Positions 54,789-63,353 of a stretch of 64,000 nt of DNA are shown here, in pieces; positions within the stretch are counted from its first letter, which is position 1; each line of letters starts with the position of its first letter. The stretch is taken from the NCBI GenBank assembly GCA_963770485.1, contig CAVYPX010000011.1, positions 124,001 through 188,000 of the forward strand. The letters are read 5' to 3'. The notes beneath the pieces were generated by a model. The model was not told the origin of the DNA, did not search any database, and saw only the letters and a program-made list of their open reading frames with translations. A program made the position numbers and the translations under genes. This stretch comes from CAVVEC01 sp963770485 (GTDB taxonomy: Bacteria > Acidobacteriota > Terriglobia > Terriglobales > Acidobacteriaceae).

Positions 54789-56204
54789 TTATACATCCAA
54801 CTCTCTCGCCGCGCCTAGCACCTCCGGTATCACGCTGTCCACGTCGGACTCCGTCGTCCGGTGATTGACGATGCATGCCCGCAGGCAGAATTTGCCTCGC
54901 AGGGTTGCGTTGGAAAGATACACCCGGCCGCGTTCCACTACGCATTTGAGAATAGCCGCGTTACGGCGATTCAACTCCTCCTCCGAAACAGCCTTAGTCC
55001 CCTTGTAACGGAAGCAAATTGCACTTAGTTCGACAGAAGCCAGAAGTTCCAGTTGCGGATGCTCTCCGACTAGACCGGACAAACGTTTCGCCAGATCAAG
55101 GTCTTTCTGGATTGCCGCGCGAAATGCCTTCAGCCCGTGATATCGAAGTGAGAGCCAGAGCCGCAGCGCCCGAAAGCGTCGCGAGAGTTCCATGGATTCT
55201 TCAAAGAAGGTGAAACCTTCAACCGGATCCGTGCTTAGCGCCTTGGCGTAGTCGCCGGTGTGTGAGAAGGCAGCCTGCGCAGCTCTCGCGTCGCGGTACA
55301 ACAAGCAACCGCAATCCAAGGGCTGATAGAGCCACTTGTGCGGATCCAGAGAAATCGAGTCGGCGAGACTGAGTCCGGCGAACTTTCCGGGAACCGCAAT
55401 TGCCGCCAGCGCACCGTATGCGCCATCAATGTGGAGCCAGAGGTTGTGACGGCGGGCAATGGGAGCGATCTCCTGCAGAGGATCAATAGCCCCAGTGTTG
55501 ACCGTACCCGCAGAGGCAACGACTGCGATGGGGATATTCCCTGCCGCCTTATCGCGCTGAATGGCCTGCGCGAGTTCAGACGGAATCAGCCGAAAATTAT
55601 CATCCGTCCGGACGAGCCGCAGATTCTTCCTCCCGATTCCCAGCGCCGCGATGCTCTTGGGGATCGACATGTGGACTTCTTCCGAGGCATAAATTACTGC
55701 TGGCTGCGCACCCACGCCGGCTTCGTTGGCGGGAATTTTGGCCTCGCGCGCCATGGCCAGCGCCATCAGGTTCGCCGAGGAGCCGCCGCCAGTCAGGCTG
55801 CCGCGGAAGTCAGCACAGCCAATCGCTTGGGCGAGCCAGTCCACGACCGTGCACTCCACCGTAACCGCAGCTGGACCCGAGCGCCAGGCGGTCACGTTCT
55901 GATTCAGTACGCTCGCCAGCAGATCGGCGACCGCCGCCACCGGTTCTCCGGACCCAAGCACATAGCCGAAAAAACGCCCGTTCTGCGCCCGGGAATGCTC
56001 GATTACATCGCGCAGCCCGGCTAGGGCGTCCGCGCCCAGACCTTTCTCCGGGAGTGCCGTGCGAAAGAGTTGCTCGCTTTGCGCGCCGCGGGTGCGAGGA
56101 AATATGGAACGCGAATCCAGGCTGCCAAGATACTGGGCAGCGAGCTGCGTGACCTGTTCCGCGAGATGGCGGAACTCATCCGGGGAGATCTCCAAAGATT
56201 TCAT
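54789..56204 (-). CDS. PLP-dependent group II decarboxylase
   Basis: This is a fold-type I decarboxylase, 471 residues from ATG 56204. The PLP-binding lysine lies in SLDPHKWLYQPLDCG, and other family motifs are TGGGSSANLMALAMA, LHIDGAYGALAAI and ASAGTVNTGAIDPLQEI. It is like aromatic-L-amino-acid, tyrosine or glutamate decarboxylase; the substrate cannot be named. The long frame up to 56513 is a non-coding shadow because it overlaps the divergent upstream region. The gene is first of the group running to the DsbA-like gene. Confidence 0.88.
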   Translation of the reverse strand: MKSLEISPDEFRHLAEQVTQLAAQYLGSLDSRSIFPRTRGAQSEQLFRTALPEKGLGADALAGLRDVIEHSRAQNGRFFGYVLGSGEPVAAVADLLASVLNQNVTAWRSGPAAVTVECTVVDWLAQAIGCADFRGSLTGGGSSANLMALAMAREAKIPANEAGVGAQPAVIYASEEVHMSIPKSIAALGIGRKNLRLVRTDDNFRLIPSELAQAIQRDKAAGNIPIAVVASAGTVNTGAIDPLQEIAPIARRHNLWLHIDGAYGALAAIAVPGKFAGLSLADSISLDPHKWLYQPLDCGCLLYRDARAAQAAFSHTGDYAKALSTDPVEGFTFFEESMELSRRFRALRLWLSLRYHGLKAFRAAIQKDLDLAKRLSGLVGEHPQLELLASVELSAICFRYKGTKAVSEEELNRRNAAILKCVVERGRVYLSNATLRGKFCLRACIVNHRTTESDVDSVIPEVLGAARELDV

Positions 56205-56393
56205 GATCGGCGATTCTATACGCAGAACAGGCAGTGAGCCGAACTTCGGGGTCACGGTTCCGGGAGCAGTTGCCCACGAGGTCCAAAATTCGTCTGATTT
56301 TTGCATTTGACAAGCAGCAGCATTTTGGAGGACACTCTGGCCCAAGTTCCACGCGTCACTTTCCAGCCAACCGATAACCGTGAACCGGCAACA

Positions 56394-57911
56394 ATGATTC
56401 GACCTCTGGCCCTGTTTCGTCGAGCGCACTCCATGTCGCGTGTCCCAGCGTCTATTTCGCCTCCGTCCGGAAAGCCTCTTGCCGGCGTGCCGCGCCTGCA
56501 CGGTCCCATTCAACTCGGACTCCTGACTACAGACCTCGATTCGGAGTCGGTTTTTGCCACGCTGCAGCTGGCGATCGCCCGCAGCTCGGCGGAACGCGAC
56601 GTGATCCTGGGAGCCATCGCCGAAGCCGCTCAGGCGCTCACCGACGCCAGCGGAGCGGCGTTGGCCATCCGATGTGACGGGGCGATCATGTGCCGTGCGC
56701 GCAGCGGCGAAACTGCCCCAGACCTGGGGGCACGGCTGAGCGGAGATTCGGGAATCTCCGGAGAATGTCTGCGTACCGGCCAGATTTTCCGTTGTGATGA
56801 CACCGAGAAGGATCTCCGTGTGGATTCCGGGGTTTGCCGTCGGCTTGGCTTGCGATCAATCGCCGTGGTTCCGTTGCGCGGACGCTATGGGCCGACCGGT
56901 ATCCTGGAAGTATTTTCCACGCGTGCTTATGCTTTCGCCGACGAACACATCAGTTACCTGGTGCGTCTGGCCGGGCTGGCTGAAGCGGCGCAAGAGCGCG
57001 TGGTTCGCGGCGAAAGGCCAGCCCTCAGAGCGGTTGGGACCCAGGCTGTCGAGGTCCAGCCTGGCAAGAACCAGGCGAAAGGGAAGTTGTCCAAGCCCGC
57101 AGCGGACTCCGACATGTTGTCTTGGAGTAAGGATGTGTTCGCGGGCCGTGTGCGGCAGGTATTTGGGCGTGGAAGACACAGATATTGGGCTGCGGGCGGT
57201 GCCATTCTGGCGCTACTCGTGTTTTCGATTCTAAGCTGGCGGGCATGGCATTCGGCGAGCAGTGAGGCTGCCTCTGCTGCTCAACCCACGCAATCCGATT
57301 TCATTGGTCGAGAATCTTCTTCCCCGGGAGCCACCTCCGCGTTGATCTCGAAGCCGAGTCCGATTCGCTCAGTAACTCGGACCAGTGGAACTGAAACCAT
57401 CGGCGCCGTTCAGCGCCCTGCCAAGATCGAAATCACTGATCTGACCACGGACAAGAACAATCCCGCCTTGGAGATTCCCGGCACTTCGTCTCCCCCAGCA
57501 GAGAAACCGCAGGTTACGGCGGATGGTCACGGCAACGTTGAGCAACCTCCGCAAATTCCTGCTCCGGGGGCAGACACGGCGGCGATCGGAAACTTGCCGG
57601 TCGCATCAGCGGCGATGCCTCAGTTGGGAGTCCCGGTTTCGCAAGGAATTTCGGCAGCAGTACTGCAATACCAGGTGCAGCCGGTTTATCCGGAGGAAGC
57701 ACTTCTGCGCGGGATGAAAGGGCGAGTCGTCCTACAGGCAACCATCGCCGAGGATGGCAAAGTTGAAGGTGTCACAGTGTTGAGCGGCAACGCCATCCTA
57801 GGGCGGGCGGCCGCAGATGCCATACAGCAGTGGCAATACCGTCCTGCCCTGCTCGACGGCAAACCCATCCGAACTCAGAGGCAAATCGCCGTCAGTTTCG
57901 CAGCGCGATAG
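56394..57911 (+). CDS. GAF-domain sensor fused through one TM helix to a TonB-type C-terminal domain
   Basis: The product is about 505 residues. From the TTG at 56301 the frame is 536; ATG 56394 is preferred, though no start has a strong ribosome site. A GAF domain fills about residues 50-200 (EAAQALTDASGAALAIRCDG, LGARLSGDSGISGECLRTG, IAVVPLRGRYGPTGILEVFS). One membrane helix lies near 270-290 (AAGGAILALLVFSILSW). A disordered periplasmic spacer follows. The last 85 residues are a TonB C-terminal domain (QYQVQPVYPEEALLRGMKG, GRVVLQATIAEDGKVEG, IQQWQYRPALLDGKP). A cytosolic sensor coupled to an outer-membrane-contact domain is unusual. Confidence 0.78.
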   Translation: MIRPLALFRRAHSMSRVPASISPPSGKPLAGVPRLHGPIQLGLLTTDLDSESVFATLQLAIARSSAERDVILGAIAEAAQALTDASGAALAIRCDGAIMCRARSGETAPDLGARLSGDSGISGECLRTGQIFRCDDTEKDLRVDSGVCRRLGLRSIAVVPLRGRYGPTGILEVFSTRAYAFADEHISYLVRLAGLAEAAQERVVRGERPALRAVGTQAVEVQPGKNQAKGKLSKPAADSDMLSWSKDVFAGRVRQVFGRGRHRYWAAGGAILALLVFSILSWRAWHSASSEAASAAQPTQSDFIGRESSSPGATSALISKPSPIRSVTRTSGTETIGAVQRPAKIEITDLTTDKNNPALEIPGTSSPPAEKPQVTADGHGNVEQPPQIPAPGADTAAIGNLPVASAAMPQLGVPVSQGISAAVLQYQVQPVYPEEALLRGMKGRVVLQATIAEDGKVEGVTVLSGNAILGRAAADAIQQWQYRPALLDGKPIRTQRQIAVSFAAR

Positions 57912-57946
57912 CCGACGGTTGTGGGTGCTGGCTTGGGGCAGCCAAC

Positions 57947-58507
57947 TTACGAGAGGTTGAACGCGCGCTTCATGGTGCCGCGCTCTTTCTGAATCTTTTC
58001 CTGCAGCAGGGTGATGGCGTAAATCAACTGCTCGGGACGCGGCGGGCAACCCGGAACATAGACGTCGACCGGAATGACCTGATTGACGCTCTGCACCAGG
58101 GCGTAGTTGTTGAATACGCCTCCCGAGGTCGCGCAGGCGCCCATCGAGATCACCCACTTGGGCTCGGGCATCTGCTCCCAGAGCTGGCGAATAACCGGCG
58201 CCATTTTGTTGGACACGCGGCCCGCAATGATAATCAGGTCAGATTGCCTGGGCGATGGACGGAACACCTCGGCTCCGAAGCGGGCAATATCAAAGCGCGA
58301 AGCCCCCATCGACATCATTTCGATCGCGCAGCAAGCCAGGCCGAACGTCATGGGCCAGATCGAGTTCTTGCGCATCCAGTTGACGGCGTTGTCCATCGTT
58401 GTGAGCACTACTCCCTCGGGAGTGGGATTTCCGTAAGTAAGCTCCTTCACGACTTTCTTGCCGTTCTCGGTAGTGACGTAGGGGCCGAAGCTCAGCTCGG
58501 AAGACAT
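57947..58507 (-). CDS. nuoB: NADH-quinone oxidoreductase subunit B (orphan)
   Basis: NuoB carries the N2 [4Fe-4S] cluster in the peripheral arm of complex I. Cysteine motifs are GLACCAIEMMS, SMGACATSGGVF and VPGCPPRPEQLI, all intact. The ATG at 58507 gives 186 residues. No other nuo gene is in the window, and the flanking genes are unrelated (GAF/TonB gene convergent, GIY-YIG gene divergent). It is either an isolated nuoB or an enzyme-related homologue, such as a hydrogenase small-subunit relative. The sequence reads as standard NuoB. Confidence 0.88.
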   Translation of the reverse strand: MSSELSFGPYVTTENGKKVVKELTYGNPTPEGVVLTTMDNAVNWMRKNSIWPMTFGLACCAIEMMSMGASRFDIARFGAEVFRPSPRQSDLIIIAGRVSNKMAPVIRQLWEQMPEPKWVISMGACATSGGVFNNYALVQSVNQVIPVDVYVPGCPPRPEQLIYAITLLQEKIQKERGTMKRAFNLS

Positions 58508-58574
58508 GAGCTTATTGTAGACTACGGGCGTAGCGAACGGACGCAAACCAACTACCGGATCTTGGGGGAAGAAA

Positions 58575-59039
58575 ATGGCCAGTCAAGAACCAGTAAAAAA
58601 GCGGCGTCGCAAGAAACCTCAGATGGGCGCTCTCATCAAAGGAAAAACGGGACGACTGCCGATTCAGATAATTCAGAATCCGGTATTCGAGGAACACGTG
58701 CGAATCCTGATGAAAGGCCACAGCGGCATCTACCTGCTTTACAAACGAAAGACCCTTCATTACGTGGGGCTCGCTTCCAAGAACCTGCTGGGCCGTCTCA
58801 AGGACCATCAAAGAGACAGACACAAGGGGGAGTGGGACAGGTTTGTCGTGTATCGAATCAAGAGCATCCGATATCTGAAGGACATCGAAACACTGCTGAT
58901 TGGAGTGCTCAATCCTCCGGGAAACGCTCAGGAGGGTAGGGTTCCGCGGGATGCCGACATGAATAGAGTCCTCACGCGGGTACTGAAGGAGGGTGAATCA
59001 GAGATAAAAGTCATTCGCAAGGCGCTTGTGAGACCTTAA
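58575..59039 (+). CDS. GIY-YIG nuclease domain protein
   Basis: The product is 154 residues. A basic N-terminal tail (KKRRRKKPQMGALIKGKTGR) precedes a GIY-YIG fold: GIYLLYKRKTLHYVGLA, then a conserved Arg in LLGRLKDHQRDRHK and a Glu in DIETLLIGVLNPPGN. It is a small nuclease-like or DNA-binding protein, possibly a repair or mobile-element relic, with no partner recognised. ATG 58575 has GGGGGAAGA upstream. Confidence 0.78.
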   Translation: MASQEPVKKRRRKKPQMGALIKGKTGRLPIQIIQNPVFEEHVRILMKGHSGIYLLYKRKTLHYVGLASKNLLGRLKDHQRDRHKGEWDRFVVYRIKSIRYLKDIETLLIGVLNPPGNAQEGRVPRDADMNRVLTRVLKEGESEIKVIRKALVRP

Positions 59040-59071
59040 CCCTCGCTCGCTCGCGGCTGGAACAGCCAGCG

Positions 59072-59308
59072 CTATCCTCTACTGTTGGCCCGCCGCACCG
59101 CTTTTTCTGCCGACTGAGGCAGTTGCACCGGGACGAAATATTCTTCAGGATAAAGATAGTCTTCGCCGGACTCGTCGATGACGCGAATCTGATGAACCTT
59201 CGCAGCGGTGCCATCCGTCACGACCTGATAGAGCTTCCGCAATTCAAGCGAGGCTGCATAGCCCTTGTTATTGACGCAGACGACGAACTGCATTTCACTT
59301 CGTTTCAT
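59072..59308 (-). CDS. Small conserved protein (78 residues)
   Basis: The sequence starts MQFVVCVNNKGYAASLELRK and continues YQVV, then VIDESGEDYLYPEEYFVPV. I recall this family as common in Acidobacteria and some cyanobacteria, with no known role. It ends LPQSAEKAVRRANSRG. Its start overlaps the end of the next gene upstream by four bases, so the two are coupled. Confidence 0.7.
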   Translation of the reverse strand: MKRSEMQFVVCVNNKGYAASLELRKLYQVVTDGTAAKVHQIRVIDESGEDYLYPEEYFVPVQLPQSAEKAVRRANSRG

Positions 59309-59544
59309 TGGATTTCCAGAATTCGCTTAATCTTGAGTTCCCTTGTGCCAACGCCGTGCGCCTCGTACCAATGCACTTCGGCATGACACATCGTATCATC
59401 GGCTAGCTTGACCGTCGCCGTTCCTTTCAGCTTCCTCCAGCGGCGACCGCCGTAGAGCTTTCGTAATCGACGACTCTCCCGAATGCCTTTGCCTGAGGCA
59501 ATCGTCTCAACATCTAAGATCCGCCCAAGAACCTTAAAAAACAC
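59305..59544 (-). CDS. Small conserved protein (79 residues)
   Basis: The product is 79 residues from a GTG start. It is basic in the middle (RESRRLRKLYGGRRWRKLK) and ends TMCHAEVHWYEAHGVGTREL then KIKRILEIQ. Its stop overlaps the start of the downstream 78-residue gene, so both are one transcription unit. The gene pair has no toxin or antitoxin signature that I recognise. Function unknown. Confidence 0.6.
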   Translation of the reverse strand: MFFKVLGRILDVETIASGKGIRESRRLRKLYGGRRWRKLKGTATVKLADDTMCHAEVHWYEAHGVGTRELKIKRILEIQ

Positions 59545-59832
59545 GGCCTGATTGTACCCTCCTCGGCGACCTTCACCGGCACGGGAAGCGAGGCAGGGCG
59601 GCTGTCACGGCCGGCGAAACTTGCCGATTCGCCCTTGACATCGAGAATATTTGGACTAAGCTTTACCAGTCTTTTCCTCTTGATTTCGGGCCCTGAGCAA
59701 ATCCTGAAACGCTTCTGCGGCAATGTTCACCATCTGTCATGGTGTTGTCGGTGATTCACTGTCCGTCAATGATCAGTATCCAGCACAGATACGATCAACA
59801 ACCCTCAACCAGACCTTCCAAGGAGGTGTCAT

Positions 59833-61197
59833 GTGCCAGTGCAAAGACTGATGGGTCCCAAGGGACAGTTCTATGCAGACCCCAAGCCCAGCCCCGATGA
59901 AACCTCTTTCCGCCAGGACAATAACAGCGCGGCTTATTACAACTCGCCGTATTACCTGCAGCACAAGAGTCAAGTGCAGCCCATCCCGCAGGTGCGGCAG
60001 AACGCGGCGCCCAGCATTGATCTGGCCGATTACATCCCCAAGGACGTCGCCGACGCCATCGATCAGGCTGGAAAGATCACTTTCCATGCTGTCGGCGATA
60101 CTGGCGCTGCCAAGGTAAGCCGGTCGCAGACCGCAGCCACCGCGATTCAGCACGAAGCCGGAGTCGCCGATTCGATGGCGGCGGAGGTGCAGTCGCAAGG
60201 CGTGAACGGTCCGGCGTTTTTCTTTAACCTTGGCGACATAATCTACAACTTCGGCGAAGGGCAATATTATTATGACCAGTTCTATGAGCCCTTTCGCGAG
60301 TACGACCGGCCGATCTTCGCCATCCCTGGAAACCATGACGGCATGGTTTTCGGCGCAGCCTCGAGTGCCCCACAGGTGCCGACGCTGGCTGCGTTTCTGA
60401 CGAATTTCTGTGCTCCGGAGCCCGGACCCTCACCGGACTCCGGCGGGTTAGTACGCAGCGTCATGACCCAGCCTGGGGTTTACTTCACGCTCGATGCTCC
60501 TTTCGTCTCGGTTATTGGGCTGTACAGCAATGTGCTGGACAGCGGCGCAGGTATTATTTCCTCGCAGAAAGGCCATTTCCCGCTGGTAGATGACCAACTC
60601 ACTTTTCTGCAGAGTGAGCTGACTCGGCTGAAACCGGATCGCCAAGCCGGCAAGCGCGCCGTCCTGCTTGCGGTTCACCATCCGCCACTCTCGGCGGACG
60701 CGAGACATGGCGGATCGAGCGGTGAGCTAGCTGACATCGACGCCTGCTGCAAAGCGGCGGGCCTCTGGCCAGACGCTGTTCTTTCTGGACACGCTCACCT
60801 CTATCAGCGGTTCACACGCGTGGTTCAGGGGAAACAAACCCCGTATGTGGTCGCGGGATCGGGTGGTTTTGCAGCAACGGCCCCTCTGGGCGGATTGCCT
60901 AACGCGCCCGTCAGGGTGGGAGACCATACTCTGGTCGTCAACCCGATCGTCGAATTTGGCTACCTGACGGTCACCACCGATGCGAAAACTCTGACCATCA
61001 CATTCAAGACAGCCACCAACCGCCAAGTGATGCAGCGAGATATGGTCACGGTGGATCTGAAGAACGGCACAATCACTTCCGACCCTGGCGGAGTGGTGCC
61101 CAAAGCGCTGCGGGGGGGAAAGAAAGCGAAGACCGGCAAAGGCGCCAGCCCGGCGGCTCATACGCCGCAACATCCTAAGAAAGGCAAGAAGAAATAG
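59833..61197 (+). CDS. Metallophosphoesterase
   Basis: The product is 454 residues from GTG 59833, which has AGGAGG six bases upstream. Binuclear metal motifs are AVGDTG, NLGDIIYNFGEG, PGNHDGMVFG, LAVHHPPLSAD and SGHAHLYQRF. The N terminus (about 80 residues) is hydrophilic with no signal peptide, so it is cytosolic. A Lys-rich tail ends the protein (KKAKTGKG, PKKGKKK). The substrate is unknown. It is convergent with the alcohol dehydrogenase gene, eight bases apart. The same ribosome site also fits an overlapping short ORF, MCQCKD. Confidence 0.85.
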   Translation: MPVQRLMGPKGQFYADPKPSPDETSFRQDNNSAAYYNSPYYLQHKSQVQPIPQVRQNAAPSIDLADYIPKDVADAIDQAGKITFHAVGDTGAAKVSRSQTAATAIQHEAGVADSMAAEVQSQGVNGPAFFFNLGDIIYNFGEGQYYYDQFYEPFREYDRPIFAIPGNHDGMVFGAASSAPQVPTLAAFLTNFCAPEPGPSPDSGGLVRSVMTQPGVYFTLDAPFVSVIGLYSNVLDSGAGIISSQKGHFPLVDDQLTFLQSELTRLKPDRQAGKRAVLLAVHHPPLSADARHGGSSGELADIDACCKAAGLWPDAVLSGHAHLYQRFTRVVQGKQTPYVVAGSGGFAATAPLGGLPNAPVRVGDHTLVVNPIVEFGYLTVTTDAKTLTITFKTATNRQVMQRDMVTVDLKNGTITSDPGGVVPKALRGGKKAKTGKGASPAAHTPQHPKKGKKK

Positions 61198-61205
61198 ACA
61201 GTTGA

Positions 61206-62228
61206 TTACGGGTTCAGCACGATCTTTCCGAACATCTGACTGTTTTCCATGTACTCGTGGGCCGCGCGTGCCTCGCGCAGTGGGAACGCGCGGTCCACGA
61301 CCGGCTTCAGCCGTCCCGCAAATACGTGCCCCAGCACCTCGTGCAACTCTCCCATGGTCCCCATGTACGAGCCGAGAAAAGCAAGCTGCCTCGAAAACAG
61401 AAAACGCAAATCGAAAGCCGCATTGAAACCTGTAGTCGCGCCGCAGGTGACGATCGTCCCTCCCGGCTTAAGCGACTTCATGCTCTCATCCCAGGTGGCT
61501 GCGCCAACGTGTTCGACCACAATGTCCACGCCTTCTTTGTCAGTAATCTTCCTGACCTCTTGCGAAATCTTCTGCTTGTAGTGGTCGATAAGGTAGTCGG
61601 CGCCAAGCGCTCTTCCCTTCTCTAGTTTCGCTTCGTTCCCCGCGGTCGTGATCACACGCGCACGGAACAGCTTGGCAATCTGAATAGCGGCAATGCCGAC
61701 GCCGGACCCCGCGCCCAGAACTAACACGGTTTGACCGACGCGAATGCCGGCCCGGCTCACCAGCATGTGCCAGGCGGTCAGGAAAACCAGCGGTATGCTT
61801 GCAGCCTGATTGAAGTCCAAACTGTCTGGAATGGGAATCACATTCACCGCCGGAACTGCAATCAACTCACAGTTGCCGCCGTCTACCCCATTGCCGAGCG
61901 CGGTGAATTCGCGGCACTGATTCTGCACTCCGGCGACGCACTTGGCGCAGCGATTGCAGAAATGCATGGGCGCCAGCAACACGCGCTGTCCGGCTCTGAA
62001 TCCGGTGATGTACTCGCCAACTTCAACGATCTCGCCCGCGATGTCGCTCCCCAGAATGTGCGGCAAGTTCACGCCGGGAAGCCCTTTGCGCACCCAGAGA
62101 TCCAGATGGTTCAGGGCGCAAGCCTTGACCCGGACTAAAACCTGGTCTTTGCGTGGTTTGGGATCGGGGACGTCTTCGTAACGAAGAACTTCCGGACCGC
62201 CGAACTCGTGGATGCGAACGGCTTTCAT
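61206..62228 (-). CDS. Zinc-type alcohol dehydrogenase / quinone oxidoreductase
   Basis: This is an MDR-superfamily oxidoreductase, 340 residues from ATG 62228. Structural-zinc cysteines are CNRCAKCVAGVQNQC; the Rossmann motif is LGAGSGVGIAAIQIAKL. ALNHLDLWVRKGLPGVNLPH and ILGSDIAGEIVEVGEYITGF are family hallmarks. Substrate is unknown. It is divergent from xdhC, so the two may share an intergenic control region of 130 bases. Confidence 0.88.
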   Translation of the reverse strand: MKAVRIHEFGGPEVLRYEDVPDPKPRKDQVLVRVKACALNHLDLWVRKGLPGVNLPHILGSDIAGEIVEVGEYITGFRAGQRVLLAPMHFCNRCAKCVAGVQNQCREFTALGNGVDGGNCELIAVPAVNVIPIPDSLDFNQAASIPLVFLTAWHMLVSRAGIRVGQTVLVLGAGSGVGIAAIQIAKLFRARVITTAGNEAKLEKGRALGADYLIDHYKQKISQEVRKITDKEGVDIVVEHVGAATWDESMKSLKPGGTIVTCGATTGFNAAFDLRFLFSRQLAFLGSYMGTMGELHEVLGHVFAGRLKPVVDRAFPLREARAAHEYMENSQMFGKIVLNP

Positions 62229-62358
62229 GGGAGCGGAATCCTCCTCGGGTGAACAACAAACGTAGCACAAGTAGAGATGGTGGAGGGCTGAAGACGCGGT
62301 TGCGCTGAACAACTCATCGTTGACTTGGCTGGTGGAAAACCCAATAATCAAGCTTGAG

Positions 62359-63216
62359 ATGGACATCTACGAAGAGATCGTCAAGTTGCGGCAGGAGGGC
62401 CGCCGGGGCGCGGTGGCAACCATCGTCAACGTGCGCGGCTCCATACCCTCATTCGAGACCGCGAAGATGCTGGTGCGGGACGACGGTTCCATCGCGGGCA
62501 CCATTGGCGGAGGCTGCGTTGAGGCCGAGGTCTGGCAGGCCGCCCGCGAGGTCATGGAAACTGAGAAGCCCCGCAGCCTGACATTCAACCTGAATCAAGA
62601 TCCCAAGTACGACGCCGGCTTAGTCTGTGGCGGGACGCTCGACATTTTTATCGAGCCCGTGTTGCCTCCAGCATTACTTTATGTTTTCGGTGCAGGTCAT
62701 GTTTCTGTAAACCTTTACAAAGTTGCAAAGAATGCCGGATTTGACGTGACCGTGGTCGACGACCGCGCAACCTATGCCAACCGTGAGCGTTTTCCCGAAG
62801 CCAAGGAAGTAATCGCGGAGGACTTCGAGCAGGCCATGGCCCGGCTGTCTCCGAACGAATCGTCGTACATTGTGATCGTCACTCGCGGCCACCGCGACGA
62901 CATGCGCGTACTGCGCTGGGCTGTGCAAACGCAGGCGCGGTATATCGGCATGATTGGATCCAAGCGAAAGACGATCACCATCTTCCGCGAGCTGGTGAAA
63001 GAAGGCATCCCCGCGCAACTTTTCGAGCGCGTACATGCACCCGTGGGTCTGGACATCGGAGCAATTACGCCGGAGGAAATTGCCGTCGCCATTACTGCGG
63101 AATTGATTGCCGTCCGCCGTCGTGCCGAGCGGGCGCTGCCGCACATGAGCTGGTTTAAGTCGCATCAAGTTGCCACGGACACAAGTGTCTCCCACCAAGA
63201 GACTGAGGAGTCTTAA
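62359..63216 (+). CDS. xdhC: XdhC/CoxF-type molybdenum cofactor maturation protein
   Basis: The product is 285 residues from ATG 62359. An N-terminal XdhC domain (GAVATIVNVRGSIPSFETAK, GTIGGGCVEAEVWQAARE) precedes a Rossmann domain (YVFGAGHVSVNLYKVAK, VTVVDDRATYANRERFPEAK, VIVTRGHRDDMRVLRW). XdhC proteins insert the sulfurated Mo cofactor into xanthine dehydrogenase-type enzymes. No xdhAB is in the window; the MobA-like gene follows 137 bases later, which fits a cofactor module. Confidence 0.88.
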   Translation: MDIYEEIVKLRQEGRRGAVATIVNVRGSIPSFETAKMLVRDDGSIAGTIGGGCVEAEVWQAAREVMETEKPRSLTFNLNQDPKYDAGLVCGGTLDIFIEPVLPPALLYVFGAGHVSVNLYKVAKNAGFDVTVVDDRATYANRERFPEAKEVIAEDFEQAMARLSPNESSYIVIVTRGHRDDMRVLRWAVQTQARYIGMIGSKRKTITIFRELVKEGIPAQLFERVHAPVGLDIGAITPEEIAVAITAELIAVRRRAERALPHMSWFKSHQVATDTSVSHQETEES

Positions 63217-63266
63217 CCGCACAGAAAATCTAGGGGCATTCCGCCGAGGGACGTGAAGGTCCCTTG

Positions 63267-63303
63267 TCTTTCTCAGCGTTATCTGCGTCCTCTGCGGTCA
63301 ACT
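63267..63303. repeat. Dispersed repeat, second copy (CTGCGTCCTCTGCGG)
   Basis: CAGCGTTATCTGCGTCCTCTGCGG follows the xdhC gene and resembles the copy at 30471-30502 upstream of mpl. It lies between xdhC and the MobA-like gene. A small hairpin GGGAC-GTGAAG-GTCCC just before it (63248-63263) may be a terminator. Confidence 0.5.
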
Positions 63304-63353
63304 GTTTCTGACTCGGCACTGACTTCCCCCGCTCTTTCTGCTATCTTCCACTC

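Noticed and set aside
59072..59544. Toxin-antitoxin system
   Set aside because: The small size and overlap fit, but neither protein has a recognised toxin or antitoxin motif, so I only report it as an unknown pair.
59514..59723. Small minus-strand ORF upstream of the short gene pair
   Set aside because: Low-complexity, no ribosome site and overlaps the start of the neighbouring gene.
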